Source of the DNA: Hypomyces perniciosus
Lineage: Eukaryota; Ascomycota; Sordariomycetes; Hypocreales; Hypocreaceae
DNA length: 64,000 nucleotides
Direction of reading: 5' to 3'
Assembly (NCBI GenBank): GCA_008477525.1
Contig: SPDT01000007.1
Span: forward strand, 6,696,001-6,760,000
A program made the position numbers and the translations under genes. Shown here in pieces: positions 1 to 12,075 of this stretch. The number at the start of each line of letters is the position of its first letter. Position 1 is the stretch's first letter. The notes under the pieces were generated by a model, which did no database searches, was not told the DNA's origin, and was given only the letters and a program-made list of their open reading frames with translations.

Positions 1-1302
1 GCGGCCCATCTCTTCATCGAACCGACTCGTTACTTTTCTTCGCCACTTGAAGGCATTTCCCGCGGGGCATTCCCAGGAGGTGTGTTCCACATTAAGCCCG
101 TCCAGCAAAGTCTCTACCTGCACCTTCAGACCGGGATCGATGTTCGAGGGCGTCAGGACAATCATCTCTGGAGTGGAGACTTTCTTGTCTGTGCGGATCT
201 TGTTCACCTCTGCCAATGCCGCAGCGCGCTCCTTTTCACGTGCTTTGGCTTCTTTGACAAGTTCCTTCTCTTGACGCTTTCGTTCCTTTTCTACAGCCTT
301 TTCAGCCGTTCGGGTTTCTCGCTCGCGAGCTCTTTGTTCGACTGTCTTCTTCGTAGTGGTTGTGTTTGTAGACTTCGGCCAGGTTTTCGAGGAGACTATT
401 TCGCTGTGCGAGCGCCGAAGGGGGGAACGAGGTCGAGGCCTGAACTTGGTGACATCAAAGTTTGCAATGTCTGGAAACTCGTCATCGTCGGACCCATCTT
501 GCGAATCAGAGTCAATGTTAATGACAGTTGGTCCGGCGACTGCAGTCTTCGGAGAAAGTCTGCGAGGAGATGGCTCTGGTGCGGAACTTGAGATGGGATC
601 CCAGTCATTGCAACGTCGAGGGGCCCGATGCTTAGCAACATCGAACGAGGTTGCTCTGCGTTCTGTTTGAGGCTTGACTGGTTCCGCAACTGCAGTGTTT
701 GGGGAGCTGACAAGTGGATTCGAGAATTCGTCGGATGCAATATTCTTGGATGGACTTTTTGGTTTGCGAGTGAAAGCAGGAGCGGGAGCGGGAGGAGGGG
801 AGCTGGCGAAAGGATCTGAGCTTATTGACAACAGCGCAGGTAGCTGAGCCGACTTCCTTGTAGTCTGCGCGGGGCGATTTTGTCGGCTCTCTGGCGCTTC
901 TACTTCAATAGAGCTAGTAAATTCGATTGGATCGAAGACTAGTCTGTTTGTTCGTTCGGATGCGATGTTGCGCAGGGGAGGCTGGACGGGTCGAGTGGTC
1001 GGTTTGTAAGTCGGACGAGATGACGCATTGGTTTTGATGGCTCCGGAGGCCGGCGGTGATGCGGACAGACGGAGACGCTTGCTGCTCCTTACATCTATTC
1101 CGAGGAAATCGGCATCGTCATCCGTCATATCAAACTCATCAGAGAGATAGAAGGGTGCGGGGTTCGAAGGGTGATCGCTCTGAGGCTGAGGGAGTGTCGG
1201 TCGTTTGGAGCGCCCGCCATCTTGCGCAACAAGGGGTGGTTCTTGTTGCTTCTTTGGCGGAGACGGACTTGAAGAGATGAGGTCAATCACATCAGGCGCC
1301 AT
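1..1302 (-). CDS. eme1: EME1-like structure-specific endonuclease subunit (5' part, runs off the left edge)
   Basis: Open from an ATG at 1302 to base 1 without a stop (434 codons, C-terminus outside the window). The N-terminus reads MAPDVIDLISSSPSPPKK, a start I recognise from fungal Eme1 proteins. Residues about 30-330 are a disordered Ser/Pro/acidic region with SUMO-interaction-like hydrophobic-acidic patches (VINIDSDSQD). Residues about 330-385 form a highly charged Arg/Glu/Lys helix. The last 50 residues (MIVLTPSNIDPGLKVQ and on) look like the start of the ERCC4-type fold. In the family, Eme1/Mms4 is the non-catalytic partner of Mus81 and acts in the nucleus on replication forks and recombination intermediates. 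No intron is needed in the visible part. The assignment rests on recalled N-terminal similarity; the ERCC4 and helix-hairpin-helix domains that would settle it lie beyond the edge. Confidence 0.72.
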   Translation of the reverse strand, partial: MAPDVIDLISSSPSPPKKQQEPPLVAQDGGRSKRPTLPQPQSDHPSNPAPFYLSDEFDMTDDDADFLGIDVRSSKRLRLSASPPASGAIKTNASSRPTYKPTTRPVQPPLRNIASERTNRLVFDPIEFTSSIEVEAPESRQNRPAQTTRKSAQLPALLSISSDPFASSPPPAPAPAFTRKPKSPSKNIASDEFSNPLVSSPNTAVAEPVKPQTERRATSFDVAKHRAPRRCNDWDPISSSAPEPSPRRLSPKTAVAGPTVINIDSDSQDGSDDDEFPDIANFDVTKFRPRPRSPLRRSHSEIVSSKTWPKSTNTTTTKKTVEQRARERETRTAEKAVEKERKRQEKELVKEAKAREKERAAALAEVNKIRTDKKVSTPEMIVLTPSNIDPGLKVQVETLLDGLNVEHTSWECPAGNAFKWRRKVTSRFDEEMGR

Positions 1303-4300
1303 GATGCGAGGCCAACGTTGGCTGCCTTATGGCCGATCAATGGGGCCTGGTCTGAAGGTCGAGTCGAGACTCGAGAAGTCGGGACTAGGGATAGAAGCGC
1401 GATAGGTGGCGTCGCGCGTAAAGCGCCAAGTCACGTGACAGATATGGTGAAGACGGATTTCGAGTGTTTCGGCACCCCAGAGTTTTGGCCCAAAATATTG
1501 CTTTTCCTGGAATTCTTTTTTTTAATAAGGCTGTGACAGAAAAGAAGAAATACATAAGAAGGCGTCCAAGTCTAATAATGGCAATACTGTCATGGTTGTA
1601 AGATCTGTAGTATCTGACTTGGTAATGAGCTTCACTCTCTACGGGATCTACGTAGTAGTACGAAGTACGGAGTACTCGTCTTTACAATTACGTAGATTCA
1701 TACTTCGTACTACTTAGTACTACAAGAAAACAGACTATTATGTGAGTGAGTGAGTGTACTCCTACAATCAATCGGCTTGGTCGTCAGTTCTCATTTCTCA
1801 GAGTCGACCAGTGACTTTGGCTTTGTTCCTATTACGTCCGAGAAATGGCCGAGCATCGCTGTTCGACGCTTGGTATCGCCAGACAATCTCCAAACGTTGA
1901 CGAGTCAGGTCTCCCATGCCATGAACTAAACAAACAAAGCCGTCGTCGTCTTTGAGGCGAAGCAATTTCATTCACCTGAACGTTCCGAACTGATGGCTAA
2001 ATTAGGAAGACGGACATCTCTAGCATCCGACTCCGTCCTTGGAGCTGGACTGGAACGATGCTGGTCTAGCTGAAGCTATCAAGTGGTGACCTGATGTTGC
2101 CGAGTGTCCAGAGAGCGCCGGTGTCGATACTAGTATTACTACCATTACTACTAATACTCCGTAGTTGATGCCATAACCACCATAATGGGTCGCAGTGTCT
2201 ATCAAGAGTCTCTAGGATGCTCTGGATGAGGATCGTGGGGGTGACAGCAAAATTTGTCCGTAATTAATTCATCGAATGGCGCGACGTGAAACCGCTCTCC
2301 CGGAGCCGCGGAGACTCGCTCAACTCTCTAAGGGCCGGCGTGGCGGGGAGACAATAGCGGGCATTTGCGGTGGTAGAACGAATGAGGACATTGGTCCGCC
2401 ACCATAATTGCTTTTTTGAGCGCCCTGCCGATGCTGGGACGGTACTCCGTACAAACGGGGTACATGATGCAAGGCGGGTTTCTTGGGGAGGAAGCTGGTT
2501 GGCAGGCCATATCTAGGTATCTCCTCCGTATGAGTCTTTTACTGTCCAGGTTCAGATGAAGAGACAGCGATCCCTTTTCCCTTTGGCCCCCCTCACATGA
2601 TGATGGTTCCGATAGTTTCTGTGTGTGCTGGAGGTGGAGCACGAGTCGTTTTGTTGTTTGTCTGGATAGTCGCAACGACGAGGATTGCTGTGTCGAGGCA
2701 GACAGACACCCGAGGCCTAGCACGTACTACTACTACTACTACTGGTAGTACTAATATTAATGACTTGATAGTACATAAAACGTCGCCGACAAAAAGATAA
2801 CGATGTGGGGGACTAGAATAGAATTAGGGACGATGGTTTGTCTGTGTTCAGTTCGTTCGATCCCATCTTTTGTCGCTGAACCCCGTGTCTTAGGGTGTCG
2901 AATCTTCCATGAGCCTCTTTAGAGCCTTGGTCCTCAGCTTGTCACGCCAAACGCGCCGGAGTATTCCGAGAGGTGCGGACCAACGATCCCTTGGAAGCTC
3001 AAACATATGTATGTACATATGTATGCGTTTTCGAAAGTATTTTTTTTTCTTTCCTTCGTTTCTCGGGTATCGGCGCCCCCTCTAATTTCCAAATGCCCCC
3101 TCCCCCCCGTATTTTGTATCGTCAGATGTTGTTGTGAGCGACACTCGTTTGTGCGTGGCCGCTCCAGGGGCCCCTGACAGGGAGAGCCAACCTCCCCGGC
3201 TACCTATGTACGAGTAATTGTGGTGGGTGGAGGTGAAGGCGAAGAAGACGCTATGAAGCGAATGGAAGACAAAGACGAGATGAGACATGTGCACACATCT
3301 GCGTGTGTGTCATTGCAGACAGAAGAGACAGACAGATACTATTCTAGATAGTACCTACGAGTACGGAGTAGGCAGACATAGCAGAGGCTTGTCATCAGTC
3401 TCCCTTGACTGCCACGCGAGAAAAGCTCCAGCCTCATTGTTCCATCCGCAGTGGTAGTGGCTAGTACCAATTAGGCCCCGCCCCAATTCTCAGAGCGGTT
3501 TAGCTGCATTAAAGCTACTGGAGACTGGCGCCAGGGCCCCCTTCAGCCTAACCGTAATGGGTGTAAGCGGATGTTGACCCGTTCAGGGGTTGCGCTGGGG
3601 GGATTGTTGCTTGACAGATGGTGTTTGTTAGGCCGTCCTAGTGGGTTTTTTTTTTTTAAGGGGGGGGGAGAGGGACAGTCATCCCCTTCTTCTTCACCAG
3701 GCAGATACGAGTAGTAGTACCTACGAGTACTCGTAGACGGGCAGATAAACTAACGATGAGGACCTCCTTTTTTAATTGACATACGAGTAGCAGTAGTGGC
3801 AGTGGCAGTATTGTTGTTGTTGTTTTCTTTCTGTCTGTCTTGTGAGGGCTCAAGGCAGCCCCCCCCCTCTGTCTCTGTCCACTAGCCACTGTTATCGATT
3901 GTTTCTGTGATAGGCACCCTTTCTTTTCAACCAATCTTCCCTTGGACAACAACAGCCACTAGCACCACCATCACCCCGTGACGAAGAGGCTGAATTCAGT
4001 CAGGGCTCATTTTCGCTTCGGTGGTATGTCAAACGACGTAATATTATTTCGGTCCCCGTTTCGATTGGAAGACGCAGAGACGGCCTGCACTATTTCCAGC
4101 AGCCGCCACAGGCCCGGTCGCTTGTTTAATTACGACTAACAAGCATCCATTCAGGGACCCTGGCCGGTTCTCCATCAATCCGCGCCAGCCCAGGCAGTTC
4201 GATATTATTAGGAGACAAGAGTGCTGTGGATAGACCAGTCTCCAGTCTCCAGACCCCCCCCCCGAACCCCAAACTGCTAATCCACCAGCAGCACAACAAC

Positions 4301-4681
4301 CTGGAGACGAACTTGGATTGTCGACGCGAGACACGCATTGCTTGGGATTATCTGCGTCAGGTGCAAGCTGTACGTCTGCATACATCACCCACATACAAGT
4401 TCATGCATCAGTCCTCAACCTGTGCCAATCGATAGGTACCTGGTAGGCTCGGATCGGTCGATCAAGAGGAGAACAGGCCATAACTGACTGGGAGGGGAGA
4501 AGGGTGAAGAAAAAAAAAGAGCAACGAACGAAACGAGATACGCGCACAACACAACAACACATGACGGACCAAGTGAGGCCGAATCGCCTCGAATCAGTGC
4601 CATCTACAAGTGCTATTACTACTAGTACTACTACTATTCTTCCTCTCTAGGTGAAACTAGGAGAAGCCCTTCAGCCTCGCC

Positions 4682-4729
<48 letters not shown>

Positions 4730-4916
4730 TCCTCGTCCCAACCACCGTCGGCGTAATATTTTTCAGCAGACCGCGCGCCTTTGCGCCGTGCAATCTGCCG
4801 GCTTGTGGGCGCCTTCTACACGGACCCGAGCACCTGAGCCTGTGCCGAGCACGGGTCCTAAGACTACGATACTTGGTTACATCTGTTGGGCCCGCCTCGC
4901 TTGACCATCCTCCACC
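1303..4916. other. Long intergenic region between the eme1-like gene and the kinesin gene
   Basis: I see no coding gene in these 3.6 kb. The region is made of simple-sequence tracts: (GTA/TAC)n mixtures with the nonamer TACGGAGTA or TACTCCGTA (for example 1666-1674), TACT/ACT runs around 2727-2743, a short ATGTATGTACATATGT palindrome near 3008, T10 at about 3648-3657 followed by G-rich DNA, C9 near 4255 and the CT microsatellite at 4683. It must contain two divergent promoters and probably a long 5' leader for the kinesin mRNA. Small open frames here are low-complexity and have no recognisable domains. Confidence 0.6.
4683..4730. repeat. (TC)n microsatellite upstream of the kinesin start
   Basis: About 19 uninterrupted TC dinucleotides (4683-4720), then TG and a short TCTCTCTT tail. 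It lies about 200 bp before the kinesin ATG at 4917. Pyrimidine tracts of this kind are common near transcription starts of filamentous-fungal housekeeping genes, so it may mark the core promoter or leader. That role is inference. Confidence 0.85.
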
Positions 4917-7900
4917 ATGGCGACCTCGCCGCCTGGCTCGCCATTGCATAAGCCTCAGCGTCCCCTGAGCGTGATTGCTGCCAGATCTCAACCAAGGAGC
5001 AACAGCCGGATGAGCATGTCCAGCAAGCTCGGTGGTGAAAGCAGAGCCTCTGATGAGGATACTCGGACAGCGGTCCGCGTCGGTAAGCACTTGCGATTCA
5101 CATTCATGCCTTTCCCTCGTCTCGTCTGCGTCGTCAGCTTCGGTGTGCGGTGCGCGCCATGGAATGGATCTAGTAACTGACCCTATCGTTTTCGTCTCAG
5201 CTGTCCGAGTACGACCACCGTTGAACCCAGACGACCCGGGCTATGACCTGATTCCCCAGCGCTTCCAGCGCCCCATGGTCCAGGTCACATCCAATACCAA
5301 TCTGTCTATCGATTCACCTCAGGGCCGCAAGCTTTTCGTCTTCGATCGCGTGTTTGGTTCCGAGGTTATGCAAGATGGCATTTGGGAGTACGTGTCAGAC
5401 AGCGTCAACGCATTCACCCAAGGTTATAATGTATCTCTCCTCGCCTATGGCCAGTCCGGCGCGGGCAAGTCATACACAATGGGAACTGCAAGTCCCAATC
5501 AGCAGCAGAATCCCGATGATATGGGTATGAATTGTCTCCCGCTTCACACGGCTTTCGATAATCTCGTGTTGCCCCCTAAACTGACTCTCGTTTTGCACAG
5601 GCGTGATCCCGCGTGCCGCTGCAGCGCTCTTCGAGGCGCTGGATCCCCAGACAGGGAGTGCGGCTAGTGCCAACCCAAGGAATTCAAGTAGCCTTAGGAT
5701 GCCGAGAGGATATGGACAGCAAAATGTTCTCGGCGACCGAAACTGGTCTCTCAAAGCCACCTACGTCGAAATCTACAACGAGCAGCTACGCGATCTCTTG
5801 GTTCCTGACACGACCCCCACGGGCGAACGGAATGCCGTCGCCATCCGCGAGGACGTGAAGGGAAATATTATTCTCACTGGTCTGCGACAGGTCGACATTG
5901 CGTCTGTCGACGATCTCCTCAACGCCCTTAACTTTGGTTCGTCTATCCGCCAAACCGACGCGACTGCCATCAACGCCAAATCGTCTCGTTCGCACGCCGT
6001 CTTCTCACTCAACTTGGTTCAGCGAAAGAGCAAATTCCAGGGTGCTGAGAAACGGTTCTCAGTACCCCTAGAAGCCATGACCGGGCAGGATGTTTCCGTC
6101 ACTACCGACAGCAAGCTACACTTCGTTGATTTGGCCGGTAGCGAAAGGCTCAAGAACACTGGTGCTCAGGGGGAGCGAGCCAAAGAAGGAATCTCCATCA
6201 ATGCAGGCCTTGCAGCATTGGGGAAGGTCATCAGTCAGCTGTCATCTCGCAGCTCTGGATCTCACGTGTCGTATCGTGACTCCAAGTTGACACGTCTTTT
6301 GCAAGATTCCCTGGGAGGTAATGCCATCACATACATGATTGCCTGCGTCACGCCCCCCGAATTCCATCTTAGTGAGACGTTGAATACGGTACAGTATGCA
6401 CAGCGAGCTCGGGCGATCCAGTCAAAGCCCAGAATCCAGCAGATCGAGGAGGGAGATAAATCCGCGGTTATCGATCGCCTCAAGGCCGAGGTTGCCTTTT
6501 TGCGAGAGCAAATCCGGAGCGCCACTGGACGAGTCGAGAGTCCTCTTCTTAGTGCCAATCGGTCAATGGAACGGTCAGAGCGACAGAACGAACGTGAAGT
6601 GGAGCTTCAAAACCAGTTGCTGGACTCCCAAGAGAATTACAACGCTCTCAGCCAACGACACGCGCGTCTGATTGCGGAAATGGCCAAGTGTCAAGAAACC
6701 GAGATTGAACGTCACCGTCAACTTGATGCTCTCCAGGGTGAAAGTGCCACTGATAGACTGAACCGATCAAACACGTTCGCCCAGGCCGTTGAACAGGTTG
6801 TGCTTGAATACGAAAAGACGATTCAGACACTAGAGCAGTCTCTGTCCAGCACTCGCACCACCTTGTCCAATACCGAGACCAACTTGTTGGAGAAGGAGAC
6901 CAAGTGTGCTTACGTGGAGACGATCAACGCACAGTTGCAATCTCGTTTACAGAAACTAATGGATCGTGAAGCCAACACCGAGAACTATCTGCATGACTTG
7001 GAAGCTAAGCTAGACGGACATACCAGTGGCGAGGAGAAAAATGCGACGATTATTATGGAGCTACGGAAAGAGATTGCGCGGGTTCGCGAAAACGAGGCTT
7101 CTTGCGAGGACTACATCTCGACCTTGGAGGAGCGACTTGCCGAGGCCGACCAGGATGCTGAGCTCATGCAGCGTGAGATCGACAGATTGGAGCAGGTTAT
7201 TGAGCGCCAGAGAAGCCTAGGCAAACTGGACGCCCTGCTCTATGAACTTGACCACGTGGATGAGTCCCAGTACCATCAGTCAGAGGACACTAATGGAGTC
7301 GTGGTAGATGGCGATGCGCATGGTCACAACCAAACAAATGAAACCACAGTCGACGACAAAGAGGTAGATGATGATACTCGATCAAGGCCAACCACGGTTC
7401 CTGAGGAAGAAGAGGAAATACTGAATGGTGCTCATGAACCGATGGAGAAGGCTCATCACGAAGACGAGTTCAACGCAGACGTCTTGCCTCACACTCAAAG
7501 CACTGCCCAGAGCAAGTTTGTGGCAGACAAGTTGGAAAGTGTCACACAGGAGCTCATCGATCTTCGCGTTGAGCATGAGTCGACTGTCAATGACTACAGT
7601 TTACTGCACTCTAGGTACGAGGAGGCTGTGCAGAAAATGGCCGAGCTCCAGGATGCTCTCGACGAGGCCAAGCACCCCGTTAGCGTTCGTGACTCTGTTA
7701 TTTCTGTCTCTGTGCCTGCCAAGACCCGCCCAGAATCATTCCAGTCAGCAAGAACTAGTGATGCTAAGGATGATGCTCGATCCTCGGTCCCCCGATCACT
7801 CTCATCAGAACTTTCCTCTGCCATGGATTCCCCTGCCACCGCTGATACATCGAATGTTGATATGGAATCTGAGGATGAAACTTCCACTGCTAAGCCTGCA

Positions 7901-10327
7901 ATCTCAACAGACGATCTGACAAAGGAGCAAAATGAGCAGCTGACTGCTGAACTTGAGCGGTTGAAGTCTTTGGCCGAAGAGAAGGAGAGTGCCGAGAAGG
8001 AACTGGCAATGAAATACGCCCAGTTGGAGTTGAAGCACAATGAGACGTTGGACATGGTCGAGGAGCTGAAGACAGAGGTCACGAGAGCGAAGGCCGTGGA
8101 GGGACCGCGTGTCATCCGCCGAAAGTCAAGCCAGAACCTCCTCATTATTGATCGTGCTCATCGATCATTCGCCTCACTACGAAACATTGCTACTGAGAAC
8201 TTTGAAGGAAAGCCTGAGGTGATGCAGAGTTTTGAGCTTAATTTGAATGCGGCGATGCATGAGCTGCACAACCGAAGTGAGCGCATCCAGGAGCTTGAGT
8301 CTGATGTGGCATCTACCAAGAAGGAGATGGAATCCAAGATGACTATTATCTCTGGATTGACACGTGAACGGTCCAGCTTGAAGGCAAGTACTATGGATAT
8401 GGCTATGCTGGCTACTCTGCGAGATCAGCTTGAGCATAGTGAGAAGCAGCTCTTTGAGATACGCGAGGCACATGCTGCAAGGGAGCAGGAGCTAATCGCT
8501 GAGGTGGAGACCCTGAGACGGTCGATGGAATCGTCTAATACAGATGAGACTTTGGAGAAGGAGGGCGAGAAGCGCGAACAACCTTATGAGATGAAGGTTG
8601 CTGCACTGCGGGCTGAGTTATCTGGTTGGGAGAACAGACACAAGGCTGCTCTTCAGTCGATGGAGAAGACAGAAATGGAAATGATGACAACTATTCAGCA
8701 GCTGGAGGCTCAGGTTGAGCTTGCTAACGCTAAGCTTGCCGAGCCTCAGCCCGATTCCGGTACCGAGAAGGACCAGGCCGTTGTGGATGATGACGCAAAG
8801 AAGCAGCGGGATCTTGTTAACTTCTTACGTCACGAGATTGACGAATACAAGGCAATCATCAATAGCAATGCTGCCAAGATGGCAGAGATGGAGTCTTCTC
8901 ATCGCACTGCGAGGGCGGCCATGGAGGAGATGTCTAAACTACACAGCTCAGTCACTGCAGAGACTGCTGCCAGACATGTGGAGCTGACCTCTAAGCTTGA
9001 GGAGCTGATCGCTGGTCACGAGGACGCGACGAAGGCTCATCAAGAAGAGCTAGAAGCTCTGAAGAAGGGTCACGCTAAAGAACTCGCAGATTTGAAGATG
9101 CATGAACAGACGGGCTACGAACAGCAAGTCGAGGTACTTATGACTGAGCACTCAGAGGCCATCCACAAGCTCGAGATGGAGCTTGATCAGTGCAGAGACG
9201 AATTGACAAAGGTGGCAACTCAGATTGCCGCCGCTCTTGGTTCAGAGGTAACTTTGGATATGCTGGGTGACCGCATCAATGCCCTCATGGCGGATCAGAA
9301 GGCCCTGGAGGAGCAGCGCAAGATGACAGGCGAGATGACGACACATGTAACTGAGCTTACCTCTATCAACGAGTCCCTCATGCGTGATCTTGAGGCCGCG
9401 AAATCTGCTGTGTCTGAAATGCTTTCCGACAAGCCCGATGCGGCGGCAGTCCCTCTGCTTGATCGGTTCTCTGCTGCCAAGTCTAAGATGGAAGAACTTG
9501 ACACTAGCAACAAGAAGAACTCTCGTCTTATTGAGGAGCTCGAGGAACAGCTGCAACACAACTTTGATGAAGCCCAAGTGGCCAGCAACCGCCTCAGCTC
9601 GCTGCAGTCTGAGCGTAACGCCCAGCTTGAAGAGGCATTGGCAGCTCGTGTGAAGCTCCAGGCTGACCTCGATGCCATTCGTGAGGAGTACGCGTCGCTA
9701 CAAGTGAGTGTGACCCTACGTCGATATTCTGAAATGTGTACTGACTATAACCAGGCCAAGTATAGCGAAGCGCTACCGAACGGGGAGGTCAAGCGATCCA
9801 ACTCCAACTCGACTATCCGCAAGAGTTCCTCACATACTTCCCTTCCCTCACCGCCACCAGCAATCCCCCTTCCGCCTCTGCCCAACGGTGCGACAAGCAG
9901 TTCGCCAGTCACTGGCAACCCCAGCTCTCCTACGTCAACGCGCCCAGGCAGCAAAGACAATATCAACCTCTCTCAAATTACTGAGGATCAGGAGGCTCGC
10001 ATCCGAACCATTGAGAAGCACCTCTATGCTGAGCGTCAACTGACCCAGACATTGGAGGAAGCGCTGACGGATCTGGAGAAGCAGTCTAAGAAGGCCAAGT
10101 CCGAATCCGATGGCTGGCAGAAGCGTGCCCAGGAGCTTGAGGCGGAAGTCAAAGAGTTGAAGGAGCGACCTGGCGAGCAGGTTCAAGACAACCGATGGAG
10201 CATGCAAGCGGTGGAGGAGGAGCGAAAGAAGAGACAGGCAGCTGAAGCAGCTCGGAGGCAGCTGGAGGAGCGGATGAATGCCATCAACAAGGGTAAGAAG
10301 AAGAAGGGAAGCTTGAACTGCTTCTAA
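4917..10327 (+). CDS. Kinesin-4-like plus-end motor protein, 1721 aa
   Basis: Proposed CDS join(4917..5082,5201..5524,5601..9703,9755..10327), 1721 codons plus stop. The start lies in a good context (CCACCATGG). The motor domain spans about residues 55-440: VAVRVRP strand, P-loop GQSGAGKS (about 139-146), switch I NAKSSRSHAVF (about 287), switch II LHFVDLAGSER (about 336) and neck after RARAIQSKP. The TGA-G-RxKEGI-IN-GL pattern after switch II resembles KIF4/KIF21-type kinesins. Residues about 450-1540 are nearly continuous coiled coil with an acidic insert near 575-620. A Ser/Pro-rich linker (about 1550-1600) and a second coiled coil follow, then a polybasic tail ending KGKKKKGSLNCF. Intron 3 (9704-9754, GTGAGT..CAG, branch CTGAC) is 51 nt and free of stops, so naive ORF calling keeps it. 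Likely a microtubule motor in hyphal growth or mitosis; the subfamily is inferred. Confidence 0.93.
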
Positions 10328-11115
10328 GCGGCGTCAAGTCTCTTGTCCACCGAATGAGACGCCCTTTGGATCGAGCCGACGAGCAGACACAGGAGCTGAA
10401 GGACTATACCCCAGCTTTGCGCCTTGCCAGTCTCCGCTGCCTGCTCTCCTTCATCGTTTCTTATCTTGACCCCGTTATCGCTGTTACGACATTCCCGCTT
10501 ATGTTGATTACCATGGCTACGCATCTCATGAACGTCCCGACATCGGTCCTCACGACCTAAAGATTATTGATATTGTATCCTGGTGCTTTTTTTCTCTTAC
10601 CTTTCAGCACAGCCAGGAGTTCTTGGAGGGGACAAAATGACGTGTTTTTTTTTTCTACTTCTGAAGCGACAATAGTTATACCCTACCTAGAACCTGCATG
10701 AGCATTTGAATGTTCCATGAGGGAGGATGATTGTTGCATCTTATGAAGCGTGTTTTTCTTCTGCCCTTGATGATTATATGGGTATCTTTTTACCGCGTCG
10801 ATTTTATCGTCCGGTTTCATTATATAGTGCAAAACCAGCAATGACTGGCTGATTTATGTGAAAATAGTGTTAGGTGTGCGGGCAAATATGGAGCCGGTAC
10901 TGATGGATGGATTCTTGTGTTGCTAGTATGGAAAGTGAAGGCTCTTTGCGAGCTCATCTAGAGGGTATCTAGTGTGATTTGAAGTATGGGCTGAATGGCG
11001 AAATGGATGTTCTTAATGACTTTACTTTGGTGTAATTGCTCTGTGTAGAGATATGTGCGTTGTACATAGTAAACATTCTGAATATCAGGATATACTCATC
11101 AAGGTATCATGATTT
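10328..11115. other. Convergent 3' intergenic region
   Basis: Lies between the kinesin stop and the stop of the alkyltransferase-like gene on the opposite strand, so both 3' UTRs fall here. T-rich tracts (10587-10600, 10646-10655) and AT-rich stretches around 10800-11100 suit polyadenylation regions. The small open frames at 10354-10560 show no domain. I see no gene. Confidence 0.6.
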
Positions 11116-11660
11116 CTACTCCTCGTCTTCGCTCCCATTGTCTTCAGCTTCGGACGGCAAGTCTTCAGGGAACCACCCATACTCTTCAAAGTCAACCATC
11201 AGCTCTCCCATTGCACTCGCTGTGACTTCGACGCCCTCTGCGCGCAGGGCAGCAGCTTGATTGTGCGAATCAGATGGTTGAGACCTGCCAGTGTTGAGTG
11301 TTGAGTTAGATCTCTGAATATCATGCGCGGTGGATTGATTAGATAGATGGAGTGTAAGTGAACCTTGGTGATATAATGCCCTTGGAGTTAATGATTCGCT
11401 GCCAGGGCACGTTGGAGCTGTTGAAGTGGGACGATGGGTCGATGGAGAGGTGTTTGAGGCAGATGCCCACCTGGCGAGGGCGCTGAGCTGTATTCACGGT
11501 TATTTACTCTGGACTCAATGGCGAATACGGGATGAGTGAGAATACGAGTGCCAATCAAGTAGGCAATGTGCCCGTAGGTGGTGACTTTGCCATGGGGAAC
11601 CTGTTGCACGGCTGTGTAGACGGCATGGAAGAAGGCCTCTGCTTCGTCTGAGCGCGGCAT
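11116..11660 (-). CDS. atl1: Alkyltransferase-like DNA repair protein (ATL/MGMT family), 135 aa
   Basis: Complement of join(11116..11284,11364..11487,11546..11660), 135 aa. Introns are 11488-11545 (58 nt) and 11285-11363 (79 nt); both junctions restore conserved family sequence. The protein is a minimal C-terminal MGMT domain: VPHGKVTTYGHIAYLIG (helix and start of the DNA-binding region), PRQVG, then VPWQRIINSKG where true methyltransferases have PCHR, and finally a GELMVDFEEYGWFPE tail. Trp replaces the alkyl-acceptor Cys, the hallmark of ATL proteins. In S. pombe Atl1 and relatives, these bind O6-alkylguanine, flip it out and hand the lesion to nucleotide excision repair without catalysis. 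Nuclear role is inferred from the family. An acidic tail (EAEDNGSEDEE) ends the protein. Confidence 0.92.
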
Positions 11661-11824
11661 GATTACTCCGTAGTGAGCAAGCAAAGTACGGAGTAAGTGG
11701 GTGCGGATTAGGGGACCTGATGAGTTATGGGCTGTTTGGCTGTTTACTCGTAAGTGTTGGGGCGTCAGGGGGATGCGAGAGGGCGCGAGAGGGCGCGAGT
11801 TTGTTTCTGATCTACATACGAAGT

Positions 11825-11858
11825 ACTAGTAGCAGTAGCAGTAGCAGTAGTAGCACTC
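11825..11858. repeat. (AGTAGC)n-like microsatellite
   Basis: Tract of AGTAGC/AGTAGT trinucleotide units (ACTAGTAGCAGTAGCAGTAG and on) in the spacer between the ATL gene and the FSH1-type hydrolase. It belongs to the family of (GTA)n-rich tracts scattered through this window. Confidence 0.7.
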
Positions 11859-12075
11859 GTAATCGTTACGAATACTCGGTACTTGATTGGTTTAGTTATT
11901 ACCGCTGACGGCATTGTGAATTCATGAGACCTTCAAACGCCATCAAATTGACATTTAATAGTAGATCCATACGAAGTACACACTCCAAGGCATACCTTAT
12001 CTATCTATCCATCTTTCATCTTGTGTATGCCTGCCAGTGCACGCACCCGTCTAATCACTCGCCACTCTATCATCC

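Noticed and set aside
396..740. 114-codon minus-strand ORF within the left-edge gene
   Set aside because: It is a different frame of the long open eme1-like reading frame that spans 1-1302.
4651..4968. ORFs on both strands through the CT microsatellite
   Set aside because: They owe their length to the dinucleotide repeat and have no other protein-like features.
5603..10327. Kinesin starting at 5603 as one long ORF
   Set aside because: It would lack the P-loop; two upstream exons joined by clear introns supply the rest of the motor domain.
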